Origin: Mycobacterium sp. ITM-2016-00318
GTDB taxonomy: Bacteria; Actinomycetota; Actinomycetes; Mycobacteriales; Mycobacteriaceae
NCBI RefSeq assembly: GCF_002968285.2
Contig: NZ_CP134400.1
Coordinates: forward strand, 1,860,001-1,924,000
Length of the DNA stretch: 64,000 bases
Direction of reading: 5' to 3'
The stretch's first letter is position 1; the number at the start of each line of letters is the position of its first letter. A program made the position numbers and the translations under genes. Shown here one piece after another: positions 34,946-43,858 of the stretch. The notes below the pieces were generated by a model. The model worked only from the letters and a program-made list of their open reading frames with translations. It had not been told where the DNA came from and did no database searches.

Positions 34946-35995
34946 ATGGACCGATACGAGCTGCGCAGGCTGGACTACAGCCTGTCGGAGGATCACCAGG
35001 CGATCCAGGAGGCGTACAAACAGTTCTTCAGGACGCATTGCCCGATCGAGAATGTGCGCGCCGCGGAGGGGACCGGCTTCGACAAGAGCCTGTGGGAGCG
35101 GCTGTGCGCGATGGGCGCAACCACGATGGCGCTGCCCGAGTCGGCGGGCGGGGACGGGGCGACACTCGTCGACCTGACGCTGGTCGCCGAGGAGATCGGC
35201 CGGTCGCTGGCGCCGATCCCGTGGATCGACCATGTCGTCGCGTCGCGCCTGCTGGCGCGACTCGGTGCCACGCTGGACGCCGACCTGGTCAGCGGCAAAC
35301 AACTGGCTGCCCTCGACCCGCAGCACGACAGCGTCTCAGGGCGGCGGCTGATCCCCGCAGGCTCGATCGCCGATCAGATTCTCGTGCGCGACGGCGCCGA
35401 CGTTGTGGCGCTGACCTTCGGGACGCGCCCTGTCAAGGTCGACAACATCGGAAAGCTCCCGATGGCATGGGTGGATCCGGCGGCGGCCGATGGCAGGACT
35501 GTGATCGCAATTGGCGCCGAGGCGCTCGCCGAATATCAACGCGCGCTGGATGAATGGCGGGTGCTGACCGGGGCCGCGCTGGTCGGCCTCGTCGAGGAGA
35601 CGATGACGATCGCGGCCGAATTCGCGAAGAATCGCTACACGCTCGGGGTGCCGATCTCCACGCTGCAAGCCATCTCGCATCCGCTGGCCAACATCGCCAT
35701 CACCGTCGCGGGTGGTCGCAATCTGGCGCGCCGCGCGGCCTGGTTCCTCGACAACGAACCCGACGAACGCCCGGAGTTGGCGCCGTCGGCGTTTGTGTTC
35801 ATGGCCGAGGAGGCGTCGAAGGCCGCCACCATGTGCGTACAGGTGCAGGGCGGCCTCGGGGTGAGCGCGGAAGCGGCTGCGAGCGCGTACCTGGTTCGGG
35901 CGCGCGGCTGGGCGCTGGCAGGCGGCGATCCCGGCGCAAGCGCGAAATACATCGCCGAGATCGTCGCGGCGCGCGAAAGCGGAGGAGTGAAGTAA
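34946..35995 (+). CDS. acyl-CoA dehydrogenase, short beta-type subunit
   Basis: A 349-residue acyl-CoA dehydrogenase-fold protein that is shorter and more divergent than the norm. The middle domain carries IADQILVRDGADVVALTF rather than the standard flavin-binding loop, and the C-terminal part has KNRYTLGVPISTLQAISHPLAN and VQVQGGLGVSAEAAAS. The catalytic glutamate at the usual EGT position is absent. Next gene is a second dehydrogenase directly at the stop. The features fit the non-catalytic or half-site subunit of an alpha2-beta2 enzyme of the FadE28-FadE29 kind. Assembly is inferred. Confidence 0.85.
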   Translation: MDRYELRRLDYSLSEDHQAIQEAYKQFFRTHCPIENVRAAEGTGFDKSLWERLCAMGATTMALPESAGGDGATLVDLTLVAEEIGRSLAPIPWIDHVVASRLLARLGATLDADLVSGKQLAALDPQHDSVSGRRLIPAGSIADQILVRDGADVVALTFGTRPVKVDNIGKLPMAWVDPAAADGRTVIAIGAEALAEYQRALDEWRVLTGAALVGLVEETMTIAAEFAKNRYTLGVPISTLQAISHPLANIAITVAGGRNLARRAAWFLDNEPDERPELAPSAFVFMAEEASKAATMCVQVQGGLGVSAEAAASAYLVRARGWALAGGDPGASAKYIAEIVAARESGGVK

Positions 35996-37192
35996 GTGGA
36001 CTTCTCACGCGTTCAGCTGTCCGACGAGGACGAGGCTTTCCTCCACGAGTCACGCGCGTTCCTGCGTGAGCTCGTCACCGAGGACGTCATCCGGCGCGAC
36101 CGCGAGACCGGCGACAACTTCGACGAGGGTGTACATCTGGCGCTCGGCGAGGCCGGATACCTCACCAAGGAATGGAAGCCGGAATCCGACGGCGGATTCA
36201 ACCGGGTTCGAAACCGCATCTGGCAGCTGGAGAAGCGGCGCGCGCATGTGCCGTGGGTGACGTTCGGCACAACCGCGATGATCGCCCGCTCGGTGGAGAA
36301 GTTCGGCTCCCCCGAACTCAAGGCCGAGGTGATGCCGAGGGTTTTCAACGGCCGGGTGCGGCTGTGTCTGGGCTACACCGAGCCCGAGGGCGGCTCCGAC
36401 GTCGCGACCTGCAAGACCCGCGCGGTTCGCGACGGCGATTCCTGGGTCATCAACGGCTCCAAGATGTTCACCACCGGCGCTCACAACTGCCAGTACGTCT
36501 TCCTCATCACCAACACCGACCCCGGTGCGCCGAAGCACAAGAGCCTTACCATGTTTCTGGTACCGCTCGACTCGCCGGGCATCGAGGTCCAAGGGATCCG
36601 CACCGTCGACGGCGACCGGACGAACATCGTGTACTACAGCGACGTTCGCGTCGATGACAAGTACCGCCTCGGCGAGGTGAACGACGGCTGGACTGTGGTG
36701 CGCGAGCCGCTCAACGTCGAGCACGGCGCGGTGGAGGCCGCCGCCGACGGGCTGGCCGACGTATCGATCATGATGCACCAGGCGAGCTTCATGGCCACCG
36801 CGGCCGACACGGCCGCCGCCAAGGTCGCCGAAAAACGCCAGGACGGTCGCAGACTCATCGACGACGGGTCGGTGGCTTATCGCCTGGGCCGCAGCATCGC
36901 CCGGATGGAGGCGTCGCTGTCGGCGACCAGTATCTTCGGACGGGTGGCGCTCGCCCAGACGATGCGCGACATCTCGCCGGACCTGATGGATATCCTCGGT
37001 ACGGCGGCGTCGCTGCCCATCGGAACCGACGGTGCCGCCGATGACGGTGCGGCCGAGTATGTTTACCGCTTCGCACCGCTTGTCGGTATCTACGGCGGAA
37101 CGCTCGAGGTGTTCCGGAACATGATCGCCCAGTACGTGCTCGAGCTGGGCAAGCCCAATTACTCGGCACCGGTGGGGAAGAAGGCTTCGTGA
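35996..37192 (+). CDS. acyl-CoA dehydrogenase, alpha-type subunit
   Basis: A 398-residue acyl-CoA dehydrogenase. GYTEPEGGSDVATCKTRAV and NGSKMFTTGA make up the flavin/substrate region; the C-terminal GIYGGTLEVFRNMIAQYVLELG has Gly at the EGT position, so its base would lie in an internal helix, as in other heterotetramer subunits. GTG start immediately after the partner's TAA, giving a one-to-one translational arrangement. The pair probably desaturates the acyl-CoA made by the FadD19-like ligase in this operon. Confidence 0.88.
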   Translation: MDFSRVQLSDEDEAFLHESRAFLRELVTEDVIRRDRETGDNFDEGVHLALGEAGYLTKEWKPESDGGFNRVRNRIWQLEKRRAHVPWVTFGTTAMIARSVEKFGSPELKAEVMPRVFNGRVRLCLGYTEPEGGSDVATCKTRAVRDGDSWVINGSKMFTTGAHNCQYVFLITNTDPGAPKHKSLTMFLVPLDSPGIEVQGIRTVDGDRTNIVYYSDVRVDDKYRLGEVNDGWTVVREPLNVEHGAVEAAADGLADVSIMMHQASFMATAADTAAAKVAEKRQDGRRLIDDGSVAYRLGRSIARMEASLSATSIFGRVALAQTMRDISPDLMDILGTAASLPIGTDGAADDGAAEYVYRFAPLVGIYGGTLEVFRNMIAQYVLELGKPNYSAPVGKKAS

Positions 37193-38205
37193 CACCGGAG
37201 CCGGCACAACGCCGCAAGGTTCTCGTGATGGGCGCGAGCGGTTTCGTCGGCTCGCACGTCACCCGCAAGCTCGTCGAGCGCGGCGACGACGTTCGGGTGT
37301 ACCTGCGGAAGTCCAGCAACACGGTGGCGATCGACGACCTCGACGTCGAACGGAGCTACGGGGATCTCCGCGACGTGGAGGCGATGCGCGCGGCGATGGC
37401 CGACCGCGACGTGGTGTTCTACTGCGTGGTGGACACGCGCTTCTACCTCCGCGATCCGTCGCCGCTGTTCGACACGAACGTCGAGAGCCTGCGCCCCGTC
37501 CTCGACGTCGCTTCGCAAGCCGATCTGTTCCGGTTCGTGTTCTGTAGCACGATCGGTACCATCGCCATCGCCGAGCGGGGCGAATCCGCAACGGAGGACA
37601 TGCCGTTCAACTGGGAGGGCGTCGGCGGCCCCTACATCGAGTCACGTCGGCAAGCCGAAGACATGGTGCTCGACTACGCCAAGAACCGCGACCTGCCCGC
37701 CGTCGCCATGTGCGTATCCAATCCCTACGGCCCGCTGGACTGGCAGCCCAGCCAGGGGCAGATGATCAAAGCCGCGGCGCTTGGCAAGATGCCGGCATAC
37801 GTCAAAGGCGTCTGCACCGAAGTCGTCGGGATCGAAGACGTGGCCGAAGCATTCCTGCTCGCCGGCGAGCGCGGACGCGTCGGCGAGCGGTACATCATCT
37901 CCGAATCATTCATGCCGATGCGGGAGATGCTGTCGACGGCGGCGACGGCCGTCGGGGCGAAGCCACCGCGGTTCGGCGTGCCGCTTGCGTTGCTGTACGC
38001 CGTCGGTTGGCTCATGGGTACGGCAGGCCGGGTGCTGCGCCGCGACCTTCCGATGAACGTCACCGGTGTCCGGCTCCTGCACATCATGTCTGCCGCCGAC
38101 CACAGCAAGGCGACACGCGAACTGGGCTGGCAGCCTCGTCCGACCGCAGAGTCGATACGACGGGCGGCCCGCTTCTACGTCGAGCAGGCCGGCCTGCGCA
38201 GCTAG
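37189..38205 (+). CDS. extended-SDR NAD(P)-dependent epimerase/3beta-HSD-like protein
   Basis: A 338-residue extended short-chain dehydrogenase with the N-terminal glycine motif VMGASGFVGSHVTRKL. The catalytic segment reads GPYIESRRQAEDMV, so the lysine of YxxxK is Arg, an unusual change that may lower activity. NPYGPLDWQP and VVGIEDVAEAFLLAGE are normal for epimerase/3-beta-hydroxysteroid dehydrogenase-like enzymes. A hydrophobic stretch LALLYAVGWLMGTAG near residue 275 may contact membrane. GTG start overlapping the dehydrogenase stop. Last gene of the operon, sharing CTAG with the convergent thiolase. Confidence 0.82.
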   Translation: MTPEPAQRRKVLVMGASGFVGSHVTRKLVERGDDVRVYLRKSSNTVAIDDLDVERSYGDLRDVEAMRAAMADRDVVFYCVVDTRFYLRDPSPLFDTNVESLRPVLDVASQADLFRFVFCSTIGTIAIAERGESATEDMPFNWEGVGGPYIESRRQAEDMVLDYAKNRDLPAVAMCVSNPYGPLDWQPSQGQMIKAAALGKMPAYVKGVCTEVVGIEDVAEAFLLAGERGRVGERYIISESFMPMREMLSTAATAVGAKPPRFGVPLALLYAVGWLMGTAGRVLRRDLPMNVTGVRLLHIMSAADHSKATRELGWQPRPTAESIRRAARFYVEQAGLRS

Positions 38206-39347
38206 CGCGTCACGATCGTCGCGGCCGCGGTCCCCGGCGCACCGTACAGCTGGGCGAAACCCACTTTCGGCTCACCGGCGACCTGGCGGTCGCCTGCCTC
38301 ACCGCGCAATTGCCTTACCAGCTCGTGGATCTGGCGCAGGCCCGAGGCGCCGATCGGCTCGCCGTTGGCGATCAGACCGCCGTCGGTATTGACCGGCATC
38401 GTTCCGTGGATCTCGGTTGCGCCGTCGGCGAGCAGCTTCTCCTGGTCGCCGTGATCGCAGAAGCCGCATTCGGCCATGTGGATGATCTCGGCGCCTGCGT
38501 CGGTGTCTTGCAGCTGGATAACGTCGACGTCATCAGGTGCGACACCGGCCTTGTCGAAGGCCGCCTCGGCGGCGTAGACCGTCGGCGCCGGAACTTCGTC
38601 GACCGGAGCGAATGTGGTGTTCACTTCGTAGGCGCCGTAGGTCCGGGTACGGACCTCGACGGCGCGCAGGTACACCGGCTTGCTGGTGTAGCGGTGTGCG
38701 ATGTCGGCGCGGCACATCACCACAGCGGCGGCACCCTCGTCGGGCGCACAGAACATGTACTGGGTCAGGGGATAGTTGAGCATCGTCGAGTTGAGGATCT
38801 CCTCCTCCGCGATCGGCTTGCGGCGGAACGCGTTCGGATTCAGGACCCCGTTGCGGAAGTTCTTGGCGGCCACCTTGGCCAGTGTCGCCTGCGAGATCCC
38901 GTGGTCGTGCAGATAGCGGTTGGCTTTCATCCCGAAAAACTGCGTGGTCAGGTATTGACCGTTCTCGGCGTACCAGCTGGGCATGCCGACAAGCGCGGGA
39001 TCCTCGGTGAAGGCGCCGCGCGGGTGCTTGTCGAGCCCGACGGCGACACCGATGTCGTAGTCGCCGAGCCGGATGCCGTCCGCGCACGCCTTGGCCGCGC
39101 TCGCCGCGGTGGCGCACGCGTTGAAGACGTTGGTGAAGGGGATGCCCGAGAGCCCGACCATGCCGACGATGGCGTCCGGGTTGGCCACGGTCCAGCTGCC
39201 ACCGGCGGCGAACTGGACGTCGCGCCACTCGACTCCTGCGTCCGCGACGGCGGCGAAGATGGCGTCGACGCCCATCTCCATCGCTGACTTGCCCTCGAAC
39301 CGGCCGAACGCATGCAGCCCCACGCCGATGATGGCCACGTCATTCAT
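38202..39347 (-). CDS. SCPx/Ltp-family thiolase-like protein
   Basis: A 381-residue thiolase-fold protein of the lipid-transfer-protein group. The nucleophile lies in FNACATAASAAKACADG (about Cys84). The C-terminal motif reads LIANGEPIGASGLRQ, with Glu where classical thiolases have His in GHP; I recall the same form in Rv1627c-like proteins. It ends AQLYGAPGTAAATIVTR. It probably cleaves a branched or sterol-like 3-oxoacyl-CoA, or acts as a lyase. ATG at 39347; six upstream codons are unlikely. It faces the molybdopterin oxidoreductase across a shared operator. Confidence 0.85.
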   Translation of the reverse strand: MNDVAIIGVGLHAFGRFEGKSAMEMGVDAIFAAVADAGVEWRDVQFAAGGSWTVANPDAIVGMVGLSGIPFTNVFNACATAASAAKACADGIRLGDYDIGVAVGLDKHPRGAFTEDPALVGMPSWYAENGQYLTTQFFGMKANRYLHDHGISQATLAKVAAKNFRNGVLNPNAFRRKPIAEEEILNSTMLNYPLTQYMFCAPDEGAAAVVMCRADIAHRYTSKPVYLRAVEVRTRTYGAYEVNTTFAPVDEVPAPTVYAAEAAFDKAGVAPDDVDVIQLQDTDAGAEIIHMAECGFCDHGDQEKLLADGATEIHGTMPVNTDGGLIANGEPIGASGLRQIHELVRQLRGEAGDRQVAGEPKVGFAQLYGAPGTAAATIVTR

Positions 39348-39363
39348 GCGGCGAGTGTATCGC

Positions 39364-39382
39364 AACTGTAACTCTTACAGTA
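39364..39382. promoter_or_regulatory. regulon palindrome, site 4 (15 of 16)
   Basis: AACTGTAA-CTC-TTACAGTA in the 46-base gap between the Ltp-type thiolase and the molybdopterin oxidoreductase. Seven-base perfect arms. It overlaps the promoter of both genes, so one bound repressor could switch both. Confidence 0.65.
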
Positions 39383-39393
39383 TCGTAGTTCAG

Positions 39394-41571
39394 ATGGCCT
39401 CCGTGACCGAGCACACGACCTTTTGCCGGATCTGCGAGCCGTTGTGCGGCATGGTCGCGACCGTCGAGGACGGCAGACTGGTAGCGCTACGCCCGGACAA
39501 GGACCACCCGCTGTCCTCGGGCTTCGCGTGCCAGAAGGGAATCGCGTTCACCGAGGTGCACAACGATCCCGACCGTGTCACCACCCCACTTCGCCGGACG
39601 CCGACCGGTTTCGAGCCTGTCACGTGGGAGGCGGCACTGTCCGATATCGCCGCAAGGCTTGGCGCGATCGTGCGGACCGAGGGCTCGGGCGCGGTGGGCT
39701 GGTACATGGGCAACCCCGCCGCGTTCAGCTATGCGCACACGTTCGCAGCGCTGATGTTCACCAAGGGCATCGGCCGCGACTCGCACTACTTCACCGCCTC
39801 GTCGCAGGACACCAACAGCAGGCTGATCGCCAGCCAACTGCTCTACGGTGTGCCGACGTCGACGCCGATCCCTGACCTGACCCGAACCGACCTGCTGGTG
39901 ATGATGGGTGCCAACCCGGTTGTCTCGCACGGAAGCTTCCTCACCGCCCCGCGGATCAAGGACCGTATGCACGACATCGTCAAGCGGGGCGGGCGGGTCG
40001 TTGTGGTCGATCCCCGCCGCACAGAGACCGCGGCGGCGTTCGAATGGCTGGGCATCGTCCCGGACACCGACGCCTTTCTGCTGCTGTCGGTGCTGCAGGT
40101 GATGTTCGGCGACGGACTCGTGGATCACGCGCTCGTCGGCAGGCAGGCCGACGGGCTCGAATGGCTTGGCGCGCTGTGCGCGCCCTTCACACCGGAGAGG
40201 ACCGCCGAACACACCGGGGTCGGCGCCGACAGCGTCCGCCGCCTGGCCCACGATCTGGCGAGCACGCCACGCGCGGCCGTCTACGGCAGGCTGGGCACCT
40301 GCGTCGGCCGGTACGGCACCCTGACCGCGTACCTCATCGACGCCGTCAACCTGGTCGCCGGAAACCTCGATGTGCCAGGCGGTTCCGTGTTCGGCCTTAT
40401 GCACACCACGGGCCAGCGGTGGCAGAACACCGCGATGGGTGTCGCGCTGCGGCGCTCGTATCGGCGTCGGTCGCGTATCGGGGGAATTCCCAACGCCATC
40501 ACCTCCGAGCCTGCCGCGCTGATGGCGAAGGAGATCACCACGCCCGGAGCCCGCCAGATCAAGGCGATGTTCGTCTCGGCGGGTAACCCGATCCTTTCGG
40601 TGCCCAACGGCGATGAGCTCGAGGCCGCGTTCGAGACGTTGGACCTGTCGGTGGCGCTCGACTTCTATGTCACCGAGACGACGAGCCGCTGCGACTACAT
40701 CCTGCCGGTCACGACGATGTACGAACGCGACGACTTCCCGTTCACCTTCCAGGCCTTCCAGGCGACGCCGTTCCGGCAGGCAACAAAGGCCGTCGTCGCG
40801 CCTGCGGGTCAGGCGCGCACCGAATGGGACATCGTCGACGACCTGACCCGTCGCCTGGCCCGCGACGTGCCGGTGTTCCGCGTACTCGGGCTTGTGCGAA
40901 AAGTATTGCGTTTTATTGGTATTGGCTTGACGCCGCGACTCATGATGGACGCCCTTGTCCGGATGTCGCAGGGCGGTGACCGGTTCGGCCTGCGTCGTGG
41001 TGGGTTGTCGCTGCGCCGCCTGATCGAAGACTATCCGCACGGAGTGGTCGTCGCGCCACACATCCGCACCGGTGTGCTGCGCGACGCGGTGGCCTATCTG
41101 TCGCGCCGGGTGAAGCTGGTGCATCCCGCTATCGCCGACGAGGTCGACAAGCTGACGCGCGGCTCACATCCCGACGGTTATCCGCTGCGAATGATCGGCA
41201 TGCGCGAGGCACGCTCGGAGAACTCGTGGATGCACAACGCTCCGCTGTTGATGCGCGGTGAGCGGGTGCAGCGCGCACTCATCCACGTCGACGATGCAGC
41301 CGATCTGCAGATCTCCGACGGAGACGCGGTGCGGGTTTCCTCGCCGTACGGCGACATCACCATCGAAGTGACCGCGACCAAGGACCTGATGGCCGGCGTG
41401 ATCGCGGTGCCGCACGGCTGGGGCCACAAGGGCACCGGGACGTGGCAGCTGGCCAACAAGGCGGGTGGCGCCAACGTCAACCGGCTGACGTCCAGCGAGC
41501 CCGACGACGTCGAGCAGCTGTCGGGGATGGCCTGGCTGACCGGTGTGCCGGTGCGCGTCGAACGGCTCTGA
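39394..41571 (+). CDS. molybdopterin-dependent oxidoreductase
   Basis: A 725-residue protein of the formate dehydrogenase/DMSO reductase family. An N-terminal [4Fe-4S] motif reads CRICEPLCG with a fourth Cys in GFACQKG. The molybdopterin-binding domains follow (MGANPVVSHGSF, VVVVDPRRTETA, NLDVPGGSV), and the C-terminal half has AVRVSSPYGDITIEV and IAVPHGWGHKG. Soluble, with no signal peptide. It needs the molybdenum cofactor, and similar proteins accompany ring-degradation clusters in actinobacteria. ATG at 39394; the open frame upstream overlaps the divergent gene. Reaction unknown. Confidence 0.88.
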   Translation: MASVTEHTTFCRICEPLCGMVATVEDGRLVALRPDKDHPLSSGFACQKGIAFTEVHNDPDRVTTPLRRTPTGFEPVTWEAALSDIAARLGAIVRTEGSGAVGWYMGNPAAFSYAHTFAALMFTKGIGRDSHYFTASSQDTNSRLIASQLLYGVPTSTPIPDLTRTDLLVMMGANPVVSHGSFLTAPRIKDRMHDIVKRGGRVVVVDPRRTETAAAFEWLGIVPDTDAFLLLSVLQVMFGDGLVDHALVGRQADGLEWLGALCAPFTPERTAEHTGVGADSVRRLAHDLASTPRAAVYGRLGTCVGRYGTLTAYLIDAVNLVAGNLDVPGGSVFGLMHTTGQRWQNTAMGVALRRSYRRRSRIGGIPNAITSEPAALMAKEITTPGARQIKAMFVSAGNPILSVPNGDELEAAFETLDLSVALDFYVTETTSRCDYILPVTTMYERDDFPFTFQAFQATPFRQATKAVVAPAGQARTEWDIVDDLTRRLARDVPVFRVLGLVRKVLRFIGIGLTPRLMMDALVRMSQGGDRFGLRRGGLSLRRLIEDYPHGVVVAPHIRTGVLRDAVAYLSRRVKLVHPAIADEVDKLTRGSHPDGYPLRMIGMREARSENSWMHNAPLLMRGERVQRALIHVDDAADLQISDGDAVRVSSPYGDITIEVTATKDLMAGVIAVPHGWGHKGTGTWQLANKAGGANVNRLTSSEPDDVEQLSGMAWLTGVPVRVERL

Positions 41572-41579
41572 CTAGCTCT

Positions 41580-41640
41580 CGCGAAACGATATTCCAGCAG
41601 GTGCTCACTCGAAATTTTTCTGCTGGAATGGCGTTTCGCG
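41580..41640. repeat. 61-nt hairpin, left copy (21-19-21)
   Basis: Starts ten bases after the oxidoreductase stop. Arms CGCGAAACG...ATTCCAGCAG and CTGCTGGAAT...CGTTTCGCG are 21 bases each with two mismatches around a 19-base loop ending TTTTT. A closely related hairpin of identical geometry and orientation lies past the next gene. It may act as a terminator and also as a boundary repeat. Confidence 0.8.
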
Positions 41641-41683
41641 GCGAATGGAGCGGAGAGCTGGCGCCCGACGTCTATACGTGGAC

Positions 41684-42538
41684 ATGGGAGAGATCTTCGT
41701 CGGCAGTGAAGCAGTGGCGAACGGCGTCGTTACCAGGCACGAGCTTGCGCGCTGGTATCGCCCGTTCTTCCCGAATGTTCACGCGCTTCGTGGCCACGAG
41801 CTCACGCTGCGTGATCGCGCTGTCGGAGCCTGGCTGTGGTCTAAACGGCGGGCAATCGTCACCGGCGTCGCGGCCTCGGCGATCCATGGCGCGGACTGGG
41901 TGGATGCCGCTACGACGATCGAGCTCATTTACAAGCACACGCACGCCTACCCGCCCGCTGGGATCGTCACGCGCAGTGAACGCATCGCTGACGATGAGAT
42001 GTGCTGGGTCGACGGGATTCCCGTCACGACAATTGCGCGCACGGCTCTCGACATCGGCCGTTACCAGCCGCGCGATCGAGCCATCGCACACCTCGACGCG
42101 TTGATGCGGGCCGCGCCGTTCTCGATCGAGGAGGTGTTGGTTTTAGCAAAGCGGTATCGGGGTGCGCGTGGCGTCAAGAAGCTGAGGGACGCGATGCCGC
42201 TCGTCGATGGCGGAGCGGCGTCGCCCCGGGAAACGTGGCTGCGGCTGATCTACATCGATGCGGGATTACCCAAGCCAAGAACCCAGATACCGATATTCGC
42301 TACCGACGGCACGTTGTTGCGAACTGTCGATATGGGCTGGGAGGAATTCAAGGTTGTCTCCGAATACGACGGCGATCAGCACCGGACGGATCGGCCGCAG
42401 TACGTCAAGGATTTGCGGGTGATTCCCAAGATCGAGCGCCTCGGTTTCATCGTCGACCGCGTCATAAAAGAGGACAGACCTGTCGCCATCGCGCGTCGCG
42501 CGCGGGACGCGATGGTCTCGCGTGGCTGGCGTCCCTAG
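41684..42538 (+). CDS. AbiEi-like/DUF559 (VSR-like nuclease-fold) protein
   Basis: A 284-residue protein I assign only by fold. The N-terminal part (MGEIFVGSEAVANGVVTRHELARWYRP in two stretches) resembles the winged-helix start of AbiEi-type antitoxins, with a middle helical domain. The C-terminal part (about residue 205 on) has FKVVSEYDGDQHRTDRPQY and is like DUF559 very-short-patch-repair nucleases, though the exact active-site set is uncertain. Such proteins are multicopy in mycobacteria and uncharacterised. ATG at 41684 has a TATACGT box a few bases upstream, suggesting a leaderless message. Flanking hairpins on both sides suggest a cassette. Confidence 0.75.
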   Translation: MGEIFVGSEAVANGVVTRHELARWYRPFFPNVHALRGHELTLRDRAVGAWLWSKRRAIVTGVAASAIHGADWVDAATTIELIYKHTHAYPPAGIVTRSERIADDEMCWVDGIPVTTIARTALDIGRYQPRDRAIAHLDALMRAAPFSIEEVLVLAKRYRGARGVKKLRDAMPLVDGGAASPRETWLRLIYIDAGLPKPRTQIPIFATDGTLLRTVDMGWEEFKVVSEYDGDQHRTDRPQYVKDLRVIPKIERLGFIVDRVIKEDRPVAIARRARDAMVSRGWRP

Positions 42539-42545
42539 ATCTTTC

Positions 42546-42606
42546 CGCGAAACGGAGTTCCAGCAGAGCCGTATTCGCACTTTCTCTGCTGGAATATCGT
42601 TTCACG
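42546..42606. repeat. 61-nt hairpin, right copy (21-19-21)
   Basis: Arms CGCGAAACGGAGTTCCAGCAG-like (21 bases) pair with CTGCTGGAATATCGTTTCACG with four mismatched pairs around a 19-base loop. Its geometry equals the left copy, its right arm is the complement of the left copy's left arm with one mismatch, and loop positions such as TTCG and CTTTCT recur. It lies eight bases after the stop of the DUF559-like gene. Confidence 0.8.
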
Positions 42607-42631
42607 GGGACTTTTCGCGGGGAGTTGAGGG

Positions 42632-43858
42632 TCAGGCGATGGCGCCGGAGTCCTTGAGTTCCTCGATGCGGTCCCACTCCATGCCGAGCTCCATCAGGAC
42701 GATCTCGGTGTGCTCGGAGGCCTGCGGGGCGCGGGTCGTCTCCAGCGGCTCGTGGTTGAACTGCACCGGGCCTCGGACCACCTTGAACGGTTCGCCGCCA
42801 TCCGCGGCTTCCACCTCGACGATCATGTCGTTGGCGATCGCCTGCTCGTCGGTGGCAAGGTCGAGGAAGCTCTGGAACGGCGCCCACTGACCCTTCATCG
42901 TCTTGAGGTGCTCACGCCAGTAGTCGAACGGCTTGCTGCGGATCGACTCGGCGATGAGTTCCGCTGCGGCCGCAGCATTCTCGATGAGGGGCAGCACGTC
43001 GTTGAACCGCGGATCGTCGGCCAACTCGGGCAGGCCGAGGTGGGTGAACGCATCGCGGATGTAGCCGGTCGGGCTGACGATGCAGAGGTTGATCGTGCCG
43101 CCGTCGGACGTCAGGTAATTGCCGAGGAACGGGTTGACTGTCGGGCCGACGGAATCGGGCATCTGCGAGCGCATGGTCTCGCCGACCTCCATGCCCTGGG
43201 TCATGCTGGCACCCGCAGACCACCATGCCGTGCTGAGAAGCGACACGTCGAGTTCGACGGCCTCGCCCGTGCGCTCGCGGTGAAAAAGCGCGGCCGATAT
43301 TCCGCCCGCGATGTTCATCCCGCCGATCGAGTCACCGAACGCCGGAATACCTTGCGACAGAGCGCCACCGATTTCTTCGGGAGTCAGGGCGTGGCCGACA
43401 CCGCTGCGGGTCCAGAACGCGGTGCCGTCGAACCCACCGACGTCTCGCTCCGGCCCCTTGTCCCCGTACGCACTGCCGCGCGCGTAGATGATGTTCGGGT
43501 TGGCCGCGCGGATGTGCTCGACGTCGAACTTGTTCTTCTGACGTTGTGCGGGCATGTAGTTGGTCAGGAAGACATCGGAGCTCTTGGCGATCTCGTACAG
43601 GACTTCCTGCCCGCCCGGTGTCGAGACGTCGATACCGACGCTGCGCTTGCCCCTGTTCGGATGCTCCATCAGAGGGTGGCGGTCGGCCTGCAGCTGGATA
43701 CCGCCCATGTAGAGGAAACCACGCTGCGTGTCGCCGCGTACCGGGTGCTCCACCTTGATGACATCGGCGCCCCAATCGGCGAGTATCGCTCCCGCCGCGG
43801 GGACGAACGTGAACTGTGCCACCTCGAGGACGCGGACGCCCTCCATCACCTTGATCAT
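42632..43858 (-). CDS. CaiB/BaiF-family CoA-transferase
   Basis: A 408-residue type III CoA-transferase that moves CoA between acids, or acts as a racemase. Family features are VLEVAQFTFVPAAGAILADWGADVIKVEHP at the start (in two stretches) and the aspartate-bearing GGFDGTAFWTRSGVG. The middle PAFGDSIGGMNIAGGISAALFHRERTG is standard. ATG at 43858 overlaps the P450 stop (ATGA), forming a P450-CoA-transferase operon controlled by regulon site 5. The open frame upstream of 43858 lies in the P450 gene and is rejected. Confidence 0.87.
   Translation of the reverse strand: MIKVMEGVRVLEVAQFTFVPAAGAILADWGADVIKVEHPVRGDTQRGFLYMGGIQLQADRHPLMEHPNRGKRSVGIDVSTPGGQEVLYEIAKSSDVFLTNYMPAQRQKNKFDVEHIRAANPNIIYARGSAYGDKGPERDVGGFDGTAFWTRSGVGHALTPEEIGGALSQGIPAFGDSIGGMNIAGGISAALFHRERTGEAVELDVSLLSTAWWSAGASMTQGMEVGETMRSQMPDSVGPTVNPFLGNYLTSDGGTINLCIVSPTGYIRDAFTHLGLPELADDPRFNDVLPLIENAAAAAELIAESIRSKPFDYWREHLKTMKGQWAPFQSFLDLATDEQAIANDMIVEVEAADGGEPFKVVRGPVQFNHEPLETTRAPQASEHTEIVLMELGMEWDRIEELKDSGAIA

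Noticed and set aside
39487..41124. 545-residue minus frame opposite the molybdopterin oxidoreductase
   Set aside because: His/Arg/Val-rich shadow; the plus-strand product has the Fe-S and cofactor motifs.
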